DNA of 64,000 nt. It comes from Thermoleptolyngbya sichuanensis A183 (GTDB lineage: Bacteria > Cyanobacteriota > Cyanobacteriia > Elainellales > Elainellaceae). A program made the translations under genes and the position numbers. The notes under the pieces were generated by a model. That model was not told the origin of the DNA. It searched no databases and saw nothing but the letters and a program-made list of their open reading frames with translations. Numbering within the stretch: the first letter of the stretch is position 1; every line of letters begins with the position of its first letter. Shown here piece by piece: positions 55,328-64,000 of the stretch. Location of the stretch: assembly GCF_013177315.1 (NCBI RefSeq), contig NZ_CP053661.1, forward strand, positions 5,270,001 through 5,334,000, read 5' to 3'.

Positions 55328-55747
55328 TTATTGCTCCAGCAGGGTTTGCTGATGGCGCTGGAGGAACCGTCCCCATTCCACGGCCAGGGACAAATCGGTA
55401 AAGGGAATGGCGACTTTGCTGTTGGGCAATTCCAGGGCGATCGCCAGGTTTCGTCCCGTTTCGGGGGGCGCATCCAGCGGCAGGGTCTTGTCATCAACTT
55501 GTAGGGCGATCGCCCTCACGTCGCTCAGCTTCACCGTTTGCAGCGCCACGGGGCCCCGGCGCGTCGGCTTGCCCCACACCAGTTCATCGCCCCGCTGCCC
55601 CAGGGCCGCCAGAATGTCATACTTTGCTCGCTCAAACTGAGCCGCCCACTGGCGGTAGGCTTCCAGTTTTTGATACTCATTCCAGCCAGCCCACGCCAGC
55701 CAGCAAAACACCGCCAGCAGCGGCAGCCACAGCAATCCTCTTGTCAT
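55328..55747 (-). CDS. small membrane-anchored hypothetical protein
   Basis: A 139-aa protein with one N-terminal helix (GLLWLPLLAVFCWLAWAGW) and a soluble domain (KLEAYRQWAAQFERAKYDIL, VKLSDVRAIALQVDDKTLPL, FTDLSLAVEWGRFLQRHQQTLL). I do not recognise the family. The ATG at 55747 is right after a 15-bp repeat array that reads as Trp-Gly-Asp-Val-Phe units upstream; those units are spacer, not protein. Confidence 0.75.
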   Translation of the reverse strand: MTRGLLWLPLLAVFCWLAWAGWNEYQKLEAYRQWAAQFERAKYDILAALGQRGDELVWGKPTRRGPVALQTVKLSDVRAIALQVDDKTLPLDAPPETGRNLAIALELPNSKVAIPFTDLSLAVEWGRFLQRHQQTLLEQ

Positions 55748-55768
55748 GGGTTGGTTTGAGAAAATGCC

Positions 55769-55843
55769 GAAAACGTCGCCCCAGAAAACGTCGCTCCAGA
55801 AAACGTCGCCCCAGAAAACATAGCCCCAGAAAACATAGCCCCA
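55769..55843. repeat. 15-bp tandem repeat (5 units)
   Basis: Five copies of GAAAACGTCGCCCCA (last two GAAAACATAGCCCCA) begin 22 bp upstream of the small membrane protein. Units are exactly 15 bp with few differences, so the expansion looks recent. Confidence 0.93.
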
Positions 55844-55874
55844 GACTAAATCGTGGGGCGATCGCCCTTGGACG

Positions 55875-56435
55875 CTATCGGGGCAAATCGGGACAGATAA
55901 ACTCGTCCTCCAGCGCACTCAGCGTCACCTCCTGCGTGTCTCCACTGCGAACCAGGGTTTGCCGCAGCCTCAAGGTCGTGTCCGTCAGTTCCAAGATTTC
56001 GGCAGTTAGGGCGACCTGTCCATTCTCGCTCACCCGCAGCACATTCGGCGCGTCTTTATCAATCGTCCAGCCCGACAGGGCATAGGTTTCGACACAGGAG
56101 GTCTGCAAAAAGGTGCCGTTTGCCAGAAATACATAGATGCTGCCTAGTGCAGGTTCTGACGGGGCTTGCGTCATCCGCCACACCCGACTAAACAAAACTG
56201 TCAGATCCTGCCCTGATGCGGCAGCGGTCGTCAGGCTAGAGTCCGATGAAGCGGCAGGTTGCCCCTCCGCAGCGGCCACTTCGGGCGCACGGGCTGTATT
56301 CGTTGGATCAGCCCCACCTGAGCAACTTGCCAACCCTACCAACAGCGCGGCAGATGCAATTCCCCCCAAAGGAATCTGTCGCAAAATCCTTTTCAGTCCG
56401 TTCATTTTTAATCCGTTCATTTTTAATCCGTTCAT
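55875..56435 (-). CDS. lipoprotein, META-like, with repeated start
   Basis: A 186-aa frame with a lipoprotein signal (GGIASAALLVGLASC) and a domain reading FSRVWRMTQAPSEPALGSIYVFLANGTFLQTSC and WTIDKDAPNVLRVSENGQVALTAEI (in parts), which resembles META/heat-shock HslJ-type lipoproteins only loosely. The first three units are Met-Asn-Gly-Leu-Lys, from a 15-bp triplication, so ATGs at 56435, 56420 and 56405 are all possible starts. Function is unknown. Confidence 0.78.
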   Translation of the reverse strand: MNGLKMNGLKMNGLKRILRQIPLGGIASAALLVGLASCSGGADPTNTARAPEVAAAEGQPAASSDSSLTTAAASGQDLTVLFSRVWRMTQAPSEPALGSIYVFLANGTFLQTSCVETYALSGWTIDKDAPNVLRVSENGQVALTAEILELTDTTLRLRQTLVRSGDTQEVTLSALEDEFICPDLPR

Positions 56436-56787
56436 TCGATTCTCCCCAAAATTTTTTCAGGCTTTCCCTAGACGGTTTTCCATCGAGAAAAGTTCATAAA
56501 GTTCATATAGTCTACCGAACCGTTGCGCTGGGATCGCACCCTAAAATCGTTGCAGTCTTTCGGGGAGTGCTGTAATCTACAGAAAGTACATCTGAAAACC
56601 GGACTTTCATCCGTCTTTCATTCGTTATTGGGTGTTGAGTTGAGGAGTGTTGAGTTGAGCATTGAGTTACGTTCACCGAAGCACCGTTTAGGGTGATATT
56701 CTGACGAGTTATGGGGCGATCGCCCAGCGTCCTTAACCTACCACCCGGCTGCACTCCGCTTCACCAGTTCTTGGGGATTTCTGAACA
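56436..56787. other. gene-free spacer with simple repeats
   Basis: About 350 bp between divergent genes. GTTGAGTTGAGGAGTGTTGAG and a partial copy lie near 56633-56668. It should contain the cysA-type gene promoter. Confidence 0.5.
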
Positions 56788-57804
56788 ATGGGGATTGTTG
56801 TTGAAAACGTATCAAAGCGCTTTGGCAGCTTTTGCGCGGTCGATCAGGTCAGCTTGGAGATCAAGACGGGATCGCTGGTGGCGCTGCTGGGGCCGTCGGG
56901 GTCTGGGAAGTCCACGCTGCTGCGGCTGATTTCAGGATTGGAAATGCCCGATACGGGGCGCATCTTGCTAACGGGCAAAGATGCTACCTATGCCAGCGTG
57001 CAGGACCGCAACATTGGCTTTGTGTTTCAGCACTACGCTCTGTTCAAGCACATGACGGTGCGGAAGAATATTGCCTTTGGGCTAGAACTCCAAAAAGTCC
57101 CCAAAGACAAGGTGAAAAAGCGGGTTGAGGAACTGCTGGATCTGGTGCAGTTAAACGGGCTGGGCGATCGCTACCCATCTCAGCTTTCAGGCGGACAGCG
57201 GCAGCGCGTCGCCCTGGCCCGGGCCCTAGCGGTGGAACCCAAGGTGCTATTACTTGATGAGCCTTTTGGGGCACTGGATGCCAAGGTGCGGAAAGACCTG
57301 CGGGCTTGGCTGCGGCGGCTCCACGACGAGGTTCACGTCACTACGGTCTTCGTCACGCACGACCAGGAAGAGGCGATGGAAGTCTCTGATGAAATCGTGG
57401 TCATGAATCAGGGACGGGTAGAGCAGATGGGCACGCCTGCGGAAATCTACGACCATCCCGCCAGCGCCTTTGTAATGAGCTTTATCGGCCCGGTGAACGT
57501 GCTGCCCAGCACCTCCCACATTTTTCAGGGCAACGGCTTCGATTCACCCCATCCAGAAGTGTTTCTGCGACCGCAGGACGTGATGGTGGAGGTGCAGCCC
57601 AATGGCACGACGGTTCCCGCCCGCGTTAGCCGGATCATTCATCTGGGCTGGGAGATTCAGGCAGAACTGACGCTGGACGACGGGCAAGTGCTGACGGCCC
57701 ACCTAACGCGCGATCGCTTCGATGAGCTACAGCTTCAGCCCAACCAGCGCGTCTACGTCAAACCCAAGGATGCCAAGGCATTTCCCTTGTATTACTCGAT
57801 TTAG
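56788..57804 (+). CDS. cysA: sulfate/thiosulfate-type ABC transporter ATPase (CysA-like)
   Basis: A 338-aa ATPase of the CysA/PotA group. Walker A is [14 protein letters not shown], the signature is [15 protein letters not shown], and Walker B is [11 protein letters not shown]. Then [19 protein letters not shown] and a C-terminal TOBE domain ([14 protein letters not shown]). The N-terminal [24 protein letters not shown] and [12 protein letters not shown] are typical of CysA. The permeases CysT/CysW and binding protein are not adjacent, so the substrate is inferred. Confidence 0.88.
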   Translation: MGIVVENVSKRFGSFCAVDQVSLEIKTGSLVALLGPSGSGKSTLLRLISGLEMPDTGRILLTGKDATYASVQDRNIGFVFQHYALFKHMTVRKNIAFGLELQKVPKDKVKKRVEELLDLVQLNGLGDRYPSQLSGGQRQRVALARALAVEPKVLLLDEPFGALDAKVRKDLRAWLRRLHDEVHVTTVFVTHDQEEAMEVSDEIVVMNQGRVEQMGTPAEIYDHPASAFVMSFIGPVNVLPSTSHIFQGNGFDSPHPEVFLRPQDVMVEVQPNGTTVPARVSRIIHLGWEIQAELTLDDGQVLTAHLTRDRFDELQLQPNQRVYVKPKDAKAFPLYYSI

Positions 57805-57868
57805 CCTGGGGTCTAAACCTTTACGTTCACGGGAGATCGGCGGAACGTTCGCCCTGAACCCAGGGGTA

Positions 57869-58288
57869 CTAAAGCTGAAACTGAAACCCGGCCTCCGTTA
57901 GCACAGGCGGCAAGGTCAGCGGCTGGTCGGAGCGAAGACCAGAAAAACCCTGGGTGAACTGGGCAGCATTCTGCCAGACTGCCGGACTCGTTTTGGGAGG
58001 ACTGGCCAAACTTACACGATCTGAGAACAGCGTAGGGCGCTGACTCAGGTATAGCGGAAACGATAAGGAAACATCGCCATGCGGGTTGGTCGGCATCGAT
58101 GATGTAGCCGATGACAGAGCCTCGGTTGTGCGATCGCCCGTCATGCCTATCACCATCGCATCTGCCCAACCCGCCACCACCTGCGAAACGGAGCAGGGCT
58201 GGGGATGAGCATTGACCGCCGTGATCGTATACCCTGCCACCGAAAACAGCAGGAAAGCCTTCGCCAAAGCCAAATCCGCCTCAGTCAT
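57869..58288 (-). CDS. hypothetical protein, low confidence
   Basis: A 139-aa frame with an N-terminal helix (ALAKAFLLFSVAGYTITAV) and a Ser/Pro/Leu-rich remainder (FPLYLSQRPTLFSDR, LPPVLTEAGFQFQL). No family is recognised. A competing frame of 118 codons overlaps it; the one given has a better start and more even composition. It converges with the CysA-like gene. Confidence 0.42.
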   Translation of the reverse strand: MTEADLALAKAFLLFSVAGYTITAVNAHPQPCSVSQVVAGWADAMVIGMTGDRTTEALSSATSSMPTNPHGDVSLSFPLYLSQRPTLFSDRVSLASPPKTSPAVWQNAAQFTQGFSGLRSDQPLTLPPVLTEAGFQFQL

Positions 58289-58648
58289 ACCTTCAGACTC
58301 CTGTTAAACCCCGTCTAAATTTTGGTCTAAAACTCTGTGAATCTACGGAGTATCCTCAGCAAAGCATAAGTGCCAGAAATCCGCAATATTACTGAGACAG
58401 GGTTTATTTTTGCTTGATGAAACGAGGCAAAGACGGGCAAAACCAGATCGTTGGCAGAGCGTGGATCGAAGGGGCGATCGCCCTGCCCTCAAATCCACCC
58501 TCCAAATTCACCCTCAAATTCATCCTCAAACTCTGACTGCTGCGCCAAGAAGGCAGGTGGTGTATTACAGTTTTAATGCGATCGGCTTTAATGCGATTGG
58601 CGGCTCGCTAAGCGGGCTTGCTGAAAGAGTAGAGAGATTTAGGACGCA
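58289..58648. other. gene-free spacer
   Basis: About 360 bp with a HIP1 site, a TCAAATTCATCC-type repeat near 58490-58530 and a TTTAATGCGATCGG duplication near 58572-58600. It should hold the promoter of the oligopeptide-type binding protein. Confidence 0.5.
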
Positions 58649-60343
58649 ATGGGACGCATGATGAAGGGATTGGTAAAACGGGGTCGCGGGCAATGGACAA
58701 TGCCAGAGCGGGGCAGGATGCGAATCGCCCAATTTGCCGCACTATTTTGTCTGTGCGTGGCGCTCATTGTCGGCTGCGGTGGCTCGCAGACGGGCAACGC
58801 ACCCGCTCCCGACGCAACAGGGACGACGGGTTCTACGTCCGGTGGCCGCATCGCAATGGGCACAACGCAAAAGATCGAAACCCTCGATCCCGCCGATGCC
58901 TACACGATTTTCGGCGGCATTTTGCTGTATAACCTGGGCGATCGCCTCTACACCTACGAACCAGGCACCACCGACATCGTGCCCCAGCTTGCTACCGAAA
59001 TGCCCACCGTCAGCGAAGACGGGCTAACCTACGTAATCCCCCTGCGCCAAGGCGTAAAGCTGCACGACGGCACCGACTTCAACGCCGAAGTGATGAAATT
59101 TTCCATCGATCGCTTCATGCAAAATGGCGGCGGCCCGTCTTTCCTGTTGTCCGATCAAGTCGAGTCTGTCACTGCCAGCGGCGACTACGAACTCACCATC
59201 AAGCTCAAGTCGCCTTTTGCCGCCTTTCCCGCCCTGCTCACATTCTGGGGTGTCACGCCCGTCTCCCCCAGCAGCTATGAAATTGGAGAAGGCAAATTCA
59301 AGCCCGATAGCTTCATCGGCAGCGGCCCCTACAAAGTGGCCTCGCTCACGCCCGACTCCATCAAGCTGGACGTAAACCCCGATTACTGGGGCGAAAAGCC
59401 CGCCAACGACGGCATCGACATCCAGATCTACGCCAGCCCTGCTAACCTCTACAACACCTTCCGCACCAAAGGGCTGGATGTCGCCTATCAAACGCTTGAT
59501 CCTGAACAAATTACCAGCCTCAAGCGGGAAACCAGCAGCGGCGGCTGGGAAGTGATCGAAGCGGGCACGACCGTCGTTAACTACATGACGCTGAATCAGA
59601 AGGTGGAGCCGACCAATAATCTGAACGTGCGGAAGGCGATCGCCGCCATGATCGACCGTAACCTGATCAACGAGCGCGTCTTTCAAGGTCAGGCCGCCCC
59701 GCTCTACACCATCATTCCCCCTGCCTTTGAAGATTCTGTCCCCGTATTCAAAGAGGCCTACGGCGACGGCAACTTCGACAAAGCCCGCGAGTTCCTCACC
59801 GCCGCTGGCTATTCCGAGGCAAATCCGCTGAACTTCGAGGTCTGGTATCCCTCTGCCTCTACCATCCGCGCCAACGTTGCCAACACCATGAAGCAGTCCA
59901 TCGAGCGCGGTCTGCCAGGCCTCGTCACCGTCACCGTCAACAGCGCCGAACGCGCTACCTTATCCCAGGGCGTGGACAACGGGCTATACCAAACAGTGCT
60001 GCTGAACTGGTATCCCGACTTCTTTGATCCCGACAACTTTGTACATCCGTTCCTAAGTTGCGACCAGGGTTCTCCCGAAACCCTCTGCCAGCGAGGGGCT
60101 AGCCAGGGCAATGGATCTTTCTACTACAGCCCCAAGGCCAACGAACTTGTGACCAAGCAACGGGCTGAGCAAGACCCTGCTGCCCGCGCCAAGATGTTCA
60201 AAGACCTGCAAACCCTGCTGGTCGAAGATGTGCCCTACATTCCCCTGTGGCAGAACAAGGACTACATCTTCGTGCAAAATACAGTCAAAGGCGCGGCCAT
60301 TCAGCCCACCCAGCAGTTCTTCTTCTGGCAAATGAGTAAGTAA
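58649..60343 (+). CDS. oligopeptide-type ABC transporter substrate-binding lipoprotein
   Basis: A 564-aa family-5 extracellular binding protein (OppA/DppA/NikA type). It has a lipobox at LIVGC near residue 43. Family parts are IETLDPADAYTIFGG, GLTYVIPLRQGVKLHDGTDF (in parts), GSGPYKV, LDVNPDYWG and NLNVRKAIAAMIDRN. C-terminal parts include YPDFFDPDNFVHPF and VPYIPLWQNKDYIF. The ATG at 58649 has AGGA at the right distance; later ATGs in frame would shorten the signal n-region. Permease and ATPase genes are not adjacent. Confidence 0.92.
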   Translation: MGRMMKGLVKRGRGQWTMPERGRMRIAQFAALFCLCVALIVGCGGSQTGNAPAPDATGTTGSTSGGRIAMGTTQKIETLDPADAYTIFGGILLYNLGDRLYTYEPGTTDIVPQLATEMPTVSEDGLTYVIPLRQGVKLHDGTDFNAEVMKFSIDRFMQNGGGPSFLLSDQVESVTASGDYELTIKLKSPFAAFPALLTFWGVTPVSPSSYEIGEGKFKPDSFIGSGPYKVASLTPDSIKLDVNPDYWGEKPANDGIDIQIYASPANLYNTFRTKGLDVAYQTLDPEQITSLKRETSSGGWEVIEAGTTVVNYMTLNQKVEPTNNLNVRKAIAAMIDRNLINERVFQGQAAPLYTIIPPAFEDSVPVFKEAYGDGNFDKAREFLTAAGYSEANPLNFEVWYPSASTIRANVANTMKQSIERGLPGLVTVTVNSAERATLSQGVDNGLYQTVLLNWYPDFFDPDNFVHPFLSCDQGSPETLCQRGASQGNGSFYYSPKANELVTKQRAEQDPAARAKMFKDLQTLLVEDVPYIPLWQNKDYIFVQNTVKGAAIQPTQQFFFWQMSK

Positions 60344-60364
60344 GCGCTGAGCATAAAAACACCC

Positions 60365-60407
60365 CCCACCTCAACAGAGTCTCAACAAAGTCAAGGTGAG
60401 GGGGCGT
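60365..60407. terminator. inverted repeat between convergent genes
   Basis: CCCCCCACCTCA and AAGGTGAGGGGGC can form a stem of about 11 bp in the gap between the binding protein and phoX 3' ends. No good poly-U tract follows on either side. Confidence 0.5.
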
Positions 60408-60438
60408 TCTGATCACTCAAGCCAACTCAGAACCTAAC

Positions 60439-62655
60439 CTATACGAGCGGTGCGTCACTGATGCGACGGATTGCAATCACACTGGGCTTGGGCGGATCGT
60501 TGGGCTGTTTTCCCGGCCAATTGGAACCGATGGGCACTTCGCGAGTTTGCTCAAACTCCTTACCATCGGTGGTTCGCATTGCAAACCTGCGAGTCTCAGA
60601 CTTCATTTGCTTACGAACCCCTCCAATTTCTCCAGGGTGCTGAACCGACAGGAAGAAGCTCTTCATATCCGAGGTTACGAAGGGCCCGGTCATTTCACAC
60701 TCCACTGGACCGTAAGCAAACATATAGGCTTCCCCAACGTTTGCTCCCGACATGGGGAAGTACCAAACCGAGTTGTTGCCGTATAGACCCCGCAGGTCAG
60801 ACTGGCTCACTTTGGAACCATCGGACTTGATGCGGCTGGCAACCTCTTTGTTGTGTTTGTCGGTGGACATGTCCGTGACCATCCACAGATTGCCCTTCGC
60901 ATCGAACTCCAGGTTGTCGGGGTTGGCGAAGCCAAATCCACCGTCAGCGGGTTCTCCACCCAGGGCCATCACATCCCACTTGAACGTCATCGAAGCAGTG
61001 TTGTTGCCGTCTTCCATTAGCTTAACGATCCAGCCGTACTCCCACTGAGATTCCCCAGCGGGTGCCTTGAAGACAAACTTGTTGGGGCTGCCATCGCTAC
61101 CGCTGGGTGAACCAGAGGTGAAGGCGATAAACAACGTGCCGTCGGCGGCCAAATCTGTATCTTCGGGACGAGCGGTGCAGGTGGCTCCAGCAGCATTGGC
61201 AGCATAGTGTGCGTCAATCAGGATTGCACCCTGCTTTTCCTCGGCATTTCCAACGTATAAGTCGCCCAGCGTTTTAAACCGGGACTTGTAAGCGGCGATC
61301 GCCCCATCATCGGTCACCTTGCTAAATCCACCATCAGGACGATTCGGCAGGTTAATCATGCCACCCACATGGACGCTGGGCAGTTCGGGATCAACGGGCG
61401 TATCTGCCTTCAGCGCAATCCAGCGGCCAGTGCCATCGGGGTTAAACTTAGCGGCATAGAGCATCCCGTTTTCCATCAGGCGCGAGTTGGACTTGCTCTT
61501 GGGATCACGCACGGTGCCGTCACTTACAAACTTGTAGAGATGTCCACCCCGGCGATCGCAGCCCGAGTAAACCGCCAGCTTTTGTCCTGCAACAGCCCGG
61601 ATGCCAAAGCCCTCATGGCGATAGCGACCCAACCAAGTGTGCTTGGTGCCATAGTCGTTGGGGTTAGACGGGTCTACTTCAACTGCCCAACCATATTTGT
61701 TGCCGGCTAGTCCAAACACATTGCCTGTGCCGTCTACGCCCTCGCTATTGACAATGAAAGCCTTCTTGCCAGGGTCAAAAGAAGTGCCATCCGCGAAGAC
61801 GGCCTCAGGCACGAAGTCCTGAATGTTTTCTTCGCCGCTAAATACCGTACCCCAGGGAGTGGTTCCACCGGAGCAGTTGTTAAACGTGCCGATCACCTTG
61901 TCGCCCAGAGTATCCACATAGCCCTGTCCGCTGCGCTTCCGGAAAATGGCTACAGCGGGGCCAGTCGTCTTCAGGTAGCGACCATCTTTTAGACCAGACA
62001 CGCCCGTGATGCGGCGATCATTGCGAGAGTTGGTGCGAACCCACTTGCCACTAGCATCTCGCCGTACCGAAAGAACCGACATGCCCAGGTCAATCATGGC
62101 CTCTTCGCAGTACTGAGCAATAGTTGCCTTTAGGGGTTCGCCATCTGGCAGCGCGAAGGCGTTAATGCCAGCATCCCCGGCGGATGCCAGAGCCGCTTGA
62201 ATTTCTGCAACGGGCAGAGGCTTGCCAATAACCTGCTGGAAGGTTTCGTTCCAGGGCACAGAGCTAATGTACTCGTGGTTGACTACCAAAAAGCCTTCGC
62301 CCGGTGCCGTCTCGATCAGCGAAATGTAGTCGTTGTTGTAACCAAAGCGAGAATCGCCTACGCGATCGCCCCAGGCAGCTACCACGTCATAGGTATAGCC
62401 AGGAGGCAGCACCACGTCATCTTTCACAGCGAAGGTGCTGTATTGGGAGATCTGGTTCGTCAGCGAAACGCCGTCCGTTTCGACAGGCATAGGCCCCTTG
62501 ACCGGGGTAAAGGGGAGCGTTGCAGTCTGCGCTGAGGCGGGCGTACCTTCCAGCGCGGGAGACAGCTTTTGCCCATTTTGCACCAAGGGTTGCAGCGCCA
62601 GAGAGCCAGCACTTGCACCCATAAACATCAGAAAGTGTCTGCGTTTGAGACTCAT
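60439..62655 (-). CDS. phoX: PhoX-family (DUF839) alkaline phosphatase
   Basis: A 738-aa secreted phosphatase with a Tat-type signal (LKRRHFLMFMGASAGSLALQ). DUF839/PhoX parts are GYTYDVVAAWGDRV, YNNDYISLIETAPGEGFLVVNHEY (in parts), FNNCSGGTTPWGTVFSGEEN (catalytic Cys-Ser-Gly-Gly-Thr-Thr-Pro-Trp-Gly-Thr region), EVDPSNPNDYGTKHTWLGRYRHEG (in parts), DRRGGHLYKFV and FDAKGNLWMVTDMS. PhoX is a Ca/Fe enzyme freeing phosphate from organic esters. A Pho-box-like site lies 515 bp upstream. It converges with the binding protein gene. Confidence 0.94.
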   Translation of the reverse strand: MSLKRRHFLMFMGASAGSLALQPLVQNGQKLSPALEGTPASAQTATLPFTPVKGPMPVETDGVSLTNQISQYSTFAVKDDVVLPPGYTYDVVAAWGDRVGDSRFGYNNDYISLIETAPGEGFLVVNHEYISSVPWNETFQQVIGKPLPVAEIQAALASAGDAGINAFALPDGEPLKATIAQYCEEAMIDLGMSVLSVRRDASGKWVRTNSRNDRRITGVSGLKDGRYLKTTGPAVAIFRKRSGQGYVDTLGDKVIGTFNNCSGGTTPWGTVFSGEENIQDFVPEAVFADGTSFDPGKKAFIVNSEGVDGTGNVFGLAGNKYGWAVEVDPSNPNDYGTKHTWLGRYRHEGFGIRAVAGQKLAVYSGCDRRGGHLYKFVSDGTVRDPKSKSNSRLMENGMLYAAKFNPDGTGRWIALKADTPVDPELPSVHVGGMINLPNRPDGGFSKVTDDGAIAAYKSRFKTLGDLYVGNAEEKQGAILIDAHYAANAAGATCTARPEDTDLAADGTLFIAFTSGSPSGSDGSPNKFVFKAPAGESQWEYGWIVKLMEDGNNTASMTFKWDVMALGGEPADGGFGFANPDNLEFDAKGNLWMVTDMSTDKHNKEVASRIKSDGSKVSQSDLRGLYGNNSVWYFPMSGANVGEAYMFAYGPVECEMTGPFVTSDMKSFFLSVQHPGEIGGVRKQMKSETRRFAMRTTDGKEFEQTREVPIGSNWPGKQPNDPPKPSVIAIRRISDAPLV

Positions 62656-63522
62656 ATTTCAGTAGTGTTCTCTCAAAAAGTGCGTTGGATCGTCAGAGTT
62701 GTTTGTATGCTCAGCCTCGCCTGCTCCATCGCGCCCCTTCTAAGACAAGTTAGAACCGTCAAACTAGAGCCATCGAGTCAAGTCCAGCTAGTCAGAAATC
62801 AATCAGAAATTCAGTATGAGCTTGGGACACAAGCGAACCAGACTAGGGCGCGTTGGATGAGGAGAAACTGAGGAAATAACTGACATAGCTTAAAAATCTA
62901 CAGAGTTTGGATTAAGAGTCTGTAATGCCTTCGTTAAGGCTTTGGATCAAATGCCTTTGAAAAATCTAGAGATTTAGCCCGGTGCTGGCTTGCCCTAGGC
63001 GGGTTAGGGTTTGGTTAAGAGCTTTGCCAGGATGCATAGAGGGCGATCGCCCTTAGCCTGAACTGTACCAAGAAGGGCGATCGCCCCCTCCCAGGGTTGA
63101 TCCCACGCCTCGCAAATTCATTAAGAAGTATGTACTCTGTTTGAAATTCTTTACACTTGAGCCGCAAGGCTTAACATTCACTTAACGCAGCGTGAAGTGC
63201 TGAGAATAGCAGGTTTCAGAATTACAAATCGATAACATCTATTTAATGTATTGGAATAAAATATTCAGAAAGTTTACTGAGATGGGCGATCGCCATTTCA
63301 TTCGATGTAGTTTCTTATACGATGGTAAATAGAGCAGCCTTAGATGCTCTATCGGGAATCCTAATCCCGAACCATCTCAAACCCGCCCAGACCTGCCTGA
63401 GTGCTACCGTTGGGAAGTTGGGGTTTTCCACTTCCCCCTGCGACCTCACACCCAAACCCTGTTGCTGGCAGGCAATGGCAGGTTTTGAGTCGCACTCCTT
63501 TGGTTTGAGAGGATACGCAAGC
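62656..63522. other. spacer between phoX and ubiB-like gene
   Basis: About 870 bp between divergent genes. It contains a Pho-box-like site at 63170-63186, two extended HIP1 palindromes near 63040 and 63075, and AT-rich stretches at 63220-63270. No gene is recognised; a minus-strand frame of 160 codons at 63361-63843 is the antisense shadow of the ubiB-like gene. Confidence 0.55.
63170..63186 (+). promoter_or_regulatory. Pho-box-like sequence
   Basis: CTTAACATTCACTTAAC fits two CTTAACAT-type half-sites 11 bp apart, as in cyanobacterial SphR/PhoB boxes. CTTTACAC 21 bp upstream may be a third weak half-site. It lies between phoX and the ubiB-like gene. Confidence 0.5.
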
Positions 63523-64000
63523 GTGAGTCAGCTTTCTCGTCAGCCTTCTCTGGGTCAGATGCGGCGCTACGACCCAGAGGCGATCGCTCAACATTACCGC
63601 ACTCGCCCCTGGCAGTCCCTTTGGCGTGCTGTTTCCATCGTCTGGATGTTTGCCGGGTTTCTTCTGGGTCTGCAAATAGACCAGTGGCGTGGACAGGCTG
63701 GGGATCATCAACCCCGGCGTGCCGCCCAGCTTCGCCACATTTTGACCCGCCTCGGCCCCACCTTTATCAAAGTTGGACAGGCCCTCTCGACTCGCCCTGA
63801 CCTGATCCGCAAAGACTTCCTGGATGAACTGGTCAAGCTGCAAGACAAGCTGCCGCCGTTTTCCAACGACATCGCCTTTAGCATCATTGAGTCTGAGCTA
63901 GAGCGCCCGGTTTCCGAGCTGTATCAAGAGATCTCGTCAGAACCTGTCGCCGCCGCCAGCCTCGGTCAGGTTTACAAGGCCAAACTTTATACAGGCGAAA
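63523..64000 (+). CDS. ABC1/AarF/UbiB-family kinase-like protein, 5' part
   Basis: The first 159 codons run open to the window edge, so the 3' end is outside. The sequence YDPEAIAQHYRTRPW, RRAAQLRHILTRLGPTFIKVGQALSTRPDL (in parts), LVKLQDKLPPFSNDIAF and VAAASLGQVYKAKLY matches the UbiB KxGQ motif and the Ala-rich nucleotide loop. UbiB proteins act in quinone synthesis and lipid handling. I start at the GTG with GAGAGGA upstream; an in-frame ATG at 63475 would add 16 residues. Confidence 0.9.
   Translation, partial: MSQLSRQPSLGQMRRYDPEAIAQHYRTRPWQSLWRAVSIVWMFAGFLLGLQIDQWRGQAGDHQPRRAAQLRHILTRLGPTFIKVGQALSTRPDLIRKDFLDELVKLQDKLPPFSNDIAFSIIESELERPVSELYQEISSEPVAAASLGQVYKAKLYTGE

Noticed and set aside
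57813-58169. 118-codon minus-strand frame
   Set aside because: It overlaps the 139-codon frame and is rich in Arg, Cys and Ser, typical of an out-of-frame reading.
63361-63843. 160-codon minus-strand frame at the right edge
   Set aside because: It is antisense to the ubiB-like gene, whose plus-strand frame has clear family motifs.

Overview
The window is a chromosomal segment of a cyanobacterium. The evidence is the very dense HIP1 octamer (GCGATCGC, often extended to GGGCGATCGCC) in genes and spacers, a petN gene for the cytochrome b6f complex, ndhF and ndhD of the NDH-1 complex, a five-gene urea transporter with an NtcA-type promoter, a cyanobacterial FurA, ftsQ next to ftsZ, and several small proteins known only from cyanobacteria. 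I see no heterocyst genes, rRNA, tRNA, prophage, CRISPR array or intact transposase. The mix resembles a Leptolyngbya-like filamentous lineage, but that is inference.

Layout. 0-10.8 kb: GDSL hydrolase, serS, a Uma2 remnant, a sugar nucleotidyltransferase, an ethylene-receptor-like histidine kinase, dapB, an intact Uma2 protein and mutS2. 10.9-21.9 kb: J-domain protein, TonB-like protein, petN with a second tiny membrane protein, copper amine oxidase, a degenerate receiver protein, DedA, an outer-membrane barrel, a PotD-like lipoprotein and a conserved hypothetical. 22.5-26.8 kb: gcvP and two small hypotheticals, one with a striking hairpin leader. 27-37.8 kb: nitrogen block (urtABCDE and ureG) with a Kef-antiporter remnant, DUF3124 lipoprotein, a membrane-anchored TAXI binding protein, a divergent GGDEF cyclase and moaE. 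38-47.4 kb: RTX-tailed 5'-nucleotidase, CtpA-type protease, a 1.5-kb gene-free stretch, ndhF and ndhD. 47.5-56.4 kb: furA, hypotheticals, YggT, upp, a Trp-rich protein, ftsZ, ftsQ and two small membrane or lipoproteins. 56.8-64 kb: cysA-type ATPase, oligopeptide-type binding protein, PhoX phosphatase and the start of an ABC1/UbiB kinase that runs off the right edge.

How genes work together. UrtABCDE imports urea and UreG matures the urease that hydrolyses it. PhoX and the secreted nucleotidase both release phosphate outside the cytoplasm, and a Pho-box-like sequence lies between phoX and the ubiB-like gene. NdhF and NdhD are membrane subunits of the same complex. FtsQ and FtsZ belong to the divisome. 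Most other genes are single units, as is usual in cyanobacteria.

The spacers carry more structure than usual: short tandem repeats (12-46 bp units) beside or inside genes, a roughly 90-bp inverted-repeat element in at least three copies, and two other palindromic repeats. The best candidates for new biology are the ethylene-receptor-like kinase with an altered ligand-pocket residue, the alternative hairpins over the ribosome binding site of the 98-aa gene at 26 kb, and the TAXI/GGDEF divergent pair.
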